From positions 1 to 9,075 of the forward strand of contig CAJMPZ010000069.1 of NCBI GenBank assembly GCA_905215445.1: a stretch of 9,075 bases of DNA, in the 5' to 3' direction. The notes under the pieces are model-generated. The model saw only the letters and a list, made by a program, of their open reading frames with translations. It did not search any database and was not told the DNA's origin. Position 1 is the stretch's first letter. Each line of letters starts with the position of its first letter. This document shows positions 6,262 through 9,075 of this stretch, in pieces. The position numbers and the translations under genes are program-made. This DNA comes from an uncultured bacterium. GTDB lineage: Bacteria; Actinomycetota; Coriobacteriia; Coriobacteriales; Coriobacteriaceae.

Positions 6262-6759
6262 ATGGCTAAAGATTCCAGCTTCGACGTCGTGTCCGAGGTC
6301 AATATGCAAGAGGTCGACAACGCCTTCCAGCAGACCACGCGCGAGATTTCCCAGCGCTATGACCTGAAGGATTCCGGCGCCACGATTGAGCTTTCGAAGG
6401 GCGACAAGCTCTTTACGATCAACGCCCCGGCCGACTTTGTCTCCAAGCAGATCATCGATGTCCTGAGCTCCAAGCTCATTAAGCGCGGCATCGACCTCAA
6501 GGCTGTTTCGTGGGATGCTCCGCAGGCGGCATCGGGCGGCACCGTGCGCGTGCTCGGCCATATCGTCGAGGGTATCGACCAGGCGACCGCCAAGAAGATC
6601 AACAAGGACATCAAGGACCAAAAGCTCAAGGTCAAGGTGACCATCGAAGCTGACAAGCTGCGTGTTTCCTCTGCTTCGAAGGACGCGTTGCAGGCCGTGA
6701 TTCAGTTCCTGCGCGACCAGGACTACGGCCAGCCGCTGCAGTTCACCAACTACCGCTAA
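6262..6759 (+). CDS. yajQ: YajQ family nucleotide-binding protein
   Basis: Small soluble cytoplasmic protein of the YajQ family (UPF0234), 165 residues against about 163 in relatives. It opens with SFDVVSEVNMQEVDNAFQQ and ends with IQFLRDQDYGQPLQFTNYR, both strongly characteristic of the family. The middle has ISQRYDLKDS (about 29-38) and a lysine-rich stretch around 110-125 (KKINKDIKDQKLKVKV). Family members form two ferredoxin-like alpha/beta folds, bind nucleotides or nucleic acid, and in Xanthomonas a homologue binds cyclic di-GMP; the ligand here cannot be read from sequence. It sits between the rodZ-like gene (26-base gap) and rimO (27-base gap), with the same GAAAGGA ribosome binding site type as rimO. 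This position is not one I associate with the widespread form of the cluster, so it may be a lineage-specific insertion. No sign of truncation. Confidence 0.94.
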   Translation: MAKDSSFDVVSEVNMQEVDNAFQQTTREISQRYDLKDSGATIELSKGDKLFTINAPADFVSKQIIDVLSSKLIKRGIDLKAVSWDAPQAASGGTVRVLGHIVEGIDQATAKKINKDIKDQKLKVKVTIEADKLRVSSASKDALQAVIQFLRDQDYGQPLQFTNYR

Positions 6760-6767
6760 TATCATTC

Positions 6768-6774
6768 GAAAGGA
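6768..6774 (+). promoter_or_regulatory. Ribosome binding site of rimO with long spacing
   Basis: GAAAGGA is followed by 12 bases before the ATG at 6787. Starting later in the same frame at TTG (6799) or GTG (6808) would worsen the spacing and cut into the N-terminal strand, so ATG 6787 is preferred. Confidence 0.55.
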
Positions 6775-6786
6775 CCGCTCTCCAAC

Positions 6787-8136
6787 ATGGATACACCGTT
6801 GGGCTCCGTGCTCTACATCACCCTCGGGTGCGCCAAGAACGAGGTCGATACCGACCGCATGCGTTCTCTTTTGACCGCCGCAGGTTACGAGGAGGCATTC
6901 GACCCGCAGGAGGCCGATATCGCCATCGTCAATACGTGCTCGTTCCTCGCCTCCGCAACGTCCGAGAGCATCGAGACCACGCTCGAGCTCGCCAACGAGG
7001 TGCAGGACGGCGTTCGTTCTTGCCCCATCGTCATGTGCGGCTGTGTGCCGTCGCGCTATGGCGACGACCTGCCTGACGAGCTGCCCGAGGTCGCTGCCTT
7101 TGTGAAGGCCGACGAGGAAGACGGCATCGTGGCAGTCATCGATGGCGTGCTGGGTGTCGAGCGTGAGATCGCGGCCTATATCCCTCAGGTCAAGCGTACC
7201 GTCGAGGGTGCCGTTGCCTACGTCAAGATTTCCGATGGCTGCAATCGTTTTTGCAGCTTCTGCATGATCCCCTATATTCGCGGGCGTTATCACTCGCGCA
7301 ATGCCGAGAGCATTATTTCTGAGGTGCGCGACCTGGTTGCCGGTGGCGTGCGCGAGATCGTGCTGATCGGCCAGGACACGGGCATCTGGGGCACCGACTT
7401 TGCGGATGAGGACGTCGCCGAGGGCTCGCCGCGCAATCTGGCGCAGCTGCTGCGTGCCGTCGCCGAGGCCGTGCGCCCGCAGAACGTCTGGGTCCGCGTG
7501 CTCTACCTGCAGCCCGAGGGCATGACCGATGAGCTCATCGAGACGATTCGCGATACGCCCGAGGTGCTTCCCTATATCGATATCCCCGTGCAGCACTGCG
7601 ACGCGCGCATTCTCAAGGCTATGCGCCGTTCTGGTTCGCGCCAGGAGCTCGAGGACCTGTTCCGCGATCTGCGTGAGCGTATACCCGGCATCGTGATCCG
7701 TTCCACGGCCATGGTCGGCTTCCCGACCGAGACCGACGACGAGTTCCGCGACCTTATCGACTTTATGGACACCGTCGGCTTTGACTACACGAGCGTCTTT
7801 GCCTACTCGCAGGAGGAGGGCAGCCTGGCCGCTAAGATGGAGGGTCAGGTCGACGAAGAGGTCAAGCTCGAGCGCGCCCAGGAGGCCATGGACCTGGCTG
7901 AGTCGCTCGGTTTTGCCGCCACCGCCGCACATGTGGGCGAGCGCGCCCAGGTGATCGTCGACGGTATCGAAGAAACCGAGGACGGCGCCGAGCTGATCGG
8001 CCATGCCTGGTTCCAGGCGCCCGATTCCGATGGCGCGGTGCATCTGGACGCCAGCGAGGCGTCCGTGGGTGATATTCTGACCGTCGAGTTTACCGATAGC
8101 TTCTGCTATGAGCTTATCGGACATGTTGTGGAGTAG
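6787..8136 (+). CDS. rimO: Ribosomal protein S12 methylthiotransferase RimO
   Basis: Radical SAM enzyme that adds a methylthio group to a conserved aspartate of ribosomal protein S12 (the Asp88 site in E. coli), using two 4Fe-4S clusters. The N-terminal methylthiotransferase domain begins VLYITLGCAKNEVDTDRM and supplies cluster cysteines C15, C51 and C86; C79 and C84 are additional cysteines nearby. The radical SAM motif CNRFCSFC gives C152, C156 and C159. PYIDIPVQHCDARILKAMRR and VIRSTAMVGFPTETDDEF are typical of the family, and a TRAM domain occupies about 380-449. Length is 449 residues, close to the usual 440. RimO is preferred over the tRNA enzyme MiaB because of the LGCAKNEVD opening, the LDIP-like PYIDIPVQH context and the neighbourhood next to ftsK and pgsA. 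All cluster ligands are present. pgsA begins 9 bases after its stop, consistent with cotranscription. Confidence 0.94.
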   Translation: MDTPLGSVLYITLGCAKNEVDTDRMRSLLTAAGYEEAFDPQEADIAIVNTCSFLASATSESIETTLELANEVQDGVRSCPIVMCGCVPSRYGDDLPDELPEVAAFVKADEEDGIVAVIDGVLGVEREIAAYIPQVKRTVEGAVAYVKISDGCNRFCSFCMIPYIRGRYHSRNAESIISEVRDLVAGGVREIVLIGQDTGIWGTDFADEDVAEGSPRNLAQLLRAVAEAVRPQNVWVRVLYLQPEGMTDELIETIRDTPEVLPYIDIPVQHCDARILKAMRRSGSRQELEDLFRDLRERIPGIVIRSTAMVGFPTETDDEFRDLIDFMDTVGFDYTSVFAYSQEEGSLAAKMEGQVDEEVKLERAQEAMDLAESLGFAATAAHVGERAQVIVDGIEETEDGAELIGHAWFQAPDSDGAVHLDASEASVGDILTVEFTDSFCYELIGHVVE

Positions 8137-8139
8137 GAG
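8136..8139 (+). promoter_or_regulatory. Shine-Dalgarno site fixing the GTG start of pgsA
   Basis: GGAG overlaps the rimO stop codon (TAG 8134-8136) and lies 6 bases before GTG 8146. The ideal spacing supports this non-ATG start. Confidence 0.7.
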
Positions 8140-8145
8140 AGCGTC

Positions 8146-8784
8146 GTGGCAAACGAGAGCAATAAGGAACTGACGAGTGTTTGGACGCCCGCCAACATCG
8201 TGACGTGCGTTCGCATCGTCTTTATCCCGGTGTTCATGATCGTGTCGGCGCTGTCTCACACGAGCGTTGCCGGTACGGACTGGAGCACCTTCGACGGCCC
8301 GCTCGCCGCCGCCGCCTTTATTCTGTACGTTATCCTGTCGTGCACCGATAAGGTCGACGGCTATCTGGCGCGCTCGCGCAACGAGATCACCGACTTCGGT
8401 AAGTTCTTGGACCCCATCGCCGACAAGCTACTCGTGTTCTCGGCCCTGCTGCTGTTCCTCGATTTTGGCGCGGTGACCGTGTGGTCCGTGTTCATTATCT
8501 TGTTCCGCGAGCTGTTGGTGAGCGCCCTTCGCATGGTCGCGAGTGCGGCCGGTGTGGTCATTGCCGCCGATAAGCTCGGCAAGTACAAGACGGCGACCAC
8601 GATGGTCTCCATCTGCGGCTACCTGTGCGTCTTTGCGATGACCGGCCTCCAGTTGGGGCCTGCGGAGCTGTTGCTCGGTGTCTATGGCGTTTCACGCTTC
8701 CTGTACGCTGTTGCCGTTGTCCTGACCGTTATCTCGGGCGCCCAGTACTTCTGGAACTGCCGCAAGATCGTCTTTTCGGTCTAG
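8146..8784 (+). CDS. pgsA: CDP-diacylglycerol-glycerol-3-phosphate 3-phosphatidyltransferase
   Basis: Integral membrane enzyme that joins glycerol-3-phosphate to CDP-diacylglycerol to make phosphatidylglycerol phosphate, the committed step to phosphatidylglycerol and cardiolipin. The CDP-alcohol phosphatidyltransferase signature D-x2-DG-x2-AR-x8-G-x3-D-x3-D is complete: D68, D71-G72, A75-R76, G85, D89 and D93. TPANIVTCVRIVFIP (14-28) is a typical PgsA N-terminus, and GKYKTA (145-150) matches the conserved PgsA lysine-rich loop. About six hydrophobic segments are visible (near 16-36, 51-67, 94-120, 122-141, 151-170 and 176-203). Length is 212 residues, within the family range. The start is GTG, supported by GGAG at 6 bases. 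PgsA is favoured over other CDP-alcohol transferases by these motifs and by the neighbouring CinA-type gene, a classic pgsA-cinA pairing. Confidence 0.93.
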   Translation: MANESNKELTSVWTPANIVTCVRIVFIPVFMIVSALSHTSVAGTDWSTFDGPLAAAAFILYVILSCTDKVDGYLARSRNEITDFGKFLDPIADKLLVFSALLLFLDFGAVTVWSVFIILFRELLVSALRMVASAAGVVIAADKLGKYKTATTMVSICGYLCVFAMTGLQLGPAELLLGVYGVSRFLYAVAVVLTVISGAQYFWNCRKIVFSV

Positions 8785-8796
8785 GTCCTGGTGGGT

Positions 8797-9075
8797 ATGG
8801 CGGACTCTTTTGAGCAGATTTCCGCACATAACGAGGAGCTGGCGCGCGATACTGTCGAGCGCGCGAGCGCTCGGGGCGTGACGGTTTCTACGGCTGAGTC
8901 GCTGACGGCGGGTATGATCGCCTCGACGATTGCCGATATCCCGGGCGCCTCGGCGGTGCTGCGCGGCGGTGCGGTGACCTATTGCGATGAGATCAAGCAT
9001 CGTGTTCTGGGTGTTGAGCAGGAGACGCTCGATCGGTTTAGCGCCGTGTCGCACCAGACGGCGCGTGAGATGGCC
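8797..9075 (+). CDS. pncC: Nicotinamide-nucleotide amidohydrolase (CinA C-terminal type), cut by window end
   Basis: Only the first 93 residues are inside the window and the reading frame is still open at 9075. The sequence matches the N-terminal half of the CinA C-terminal domain (PncC), which deamidates nicotinamide mononucleotide to nicotinic acid mononucleotide in pyridine nucleotide recycling. Diagnostic stretches are VSTAESLTAGMIASTIADIPGASAV, written here only by its ends (residues 30 to 54), then RGGAVTYCDEIKHRVLGV (57-74) and AVSHQTAREMA (83-93). The protein starts directly with this domain, so the MoaB-like N-terminal domain of full CinA is absent. ATG 8797 is chosen; GTG 8791 in the same frame is an alternative, with a weak AGG 5 bases upstream. 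The gap from pgsA is 12 bases. In related gene orders recA often follows. Confidence 0.88.
   Translation, partial: MADSFEQISAHNEELARDTVERASARGVTVSTAESLTAGMIASTIADIPGASAVLRGGAVTYCDEIKHRVLGVEQETLDRFSAVSHQTAREMA

Noticed and set aside
6232..8259. 675-codon minus-strand open frame spanning yajQ, rimO and the start of pgsA
   Set aside because: It runs opposite three well-supported genes, has low-complexity His/Asp/Leu/Gly composition and no recognisable domain. It is a codon-bias shadow.
8782..8799. pgsA and pncC lie in the same reading frame, separated by one TAG and four codons before ATG 8797, suggesting readthrough fusion
   Set aside because: One third of adjacent gene pairs share a frame by chance. 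PgsA ends naturally, the downstream protein has its own plausible starts, and nothing marks the stop for recoding.

Overview
The window is a stretch of bacterial core chromosome from a GC-rich organism. Gene content, gene order and protein style point to an actinobacterium of the class Coriobacteriia, most likely Collinsella or a close relative; this is inference from recognition, not a database match. All genes lie on the + strand. The order RNase J, FtsK, RodZ-like, (YajQ), RimO, PgsA, CinA-type amidohydrolase matches a core neighbourhood known from many Actinobacteria and partly from Firmicutes, where dapA commonly lies upstream and recA downstream. Neither of those is inside this window.

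Layout. Positions 1-26 hold a perfect 9-bp hairpin that probably ends the preceding transcript. Positions 27-271 are non-coding and contain two further dyads and a weak promoter-like stretch. Six complete genes and one gene cut by the window edge follow: rnj (272-1942), ftsK (1944-4724), a rodZ-like gene (4724-6235), yajQ (6262-6759), rimO (6787-8136), pgsA (8146-8784) and a pncC/cinA C-terminal-type gene (from 8797, running off the end). Gaps between genes range from a 1-base overlap to 27 bases. I see no terminator between them, so one polycistronic unit read from the 5' leader is the simplest model.

The genes serve core processes: RNA decay and maturation (RNase J), chromosome clearance at the septum (FtsK), cell shape or envelope organisation (RodZ-like), nucleotide or RNA-linked binding (YajQ), methylthiolation of ribosomal protein S12 (RimO), phosphatidylglycerol-phosphate synthesis (PgsA) and pyridine nucleotide recycling (PncC). 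The first three are tightly packed, with GGAGG Shine-Dalgarno sites buried in the end of the preceding gene, which suggests translational coupling.

I do not see an undescribed defence, mobile or biosynthetic system, and there is no transposon, phage, CRISPR or RNA gene I can support. The most unusual signals are in the disordered parts of the two membrane proteins. FtsK carries a perfectly duplicated 11-residue motif in an acidic linker. The RodZ-like protein has a 205-residue cytoplasmic segment rich in Arg, Gly and Tyr with no lysine, while its outer half is lysine-rich with almost no arginine and ends in an acidic Asp/Thr repeat tail.
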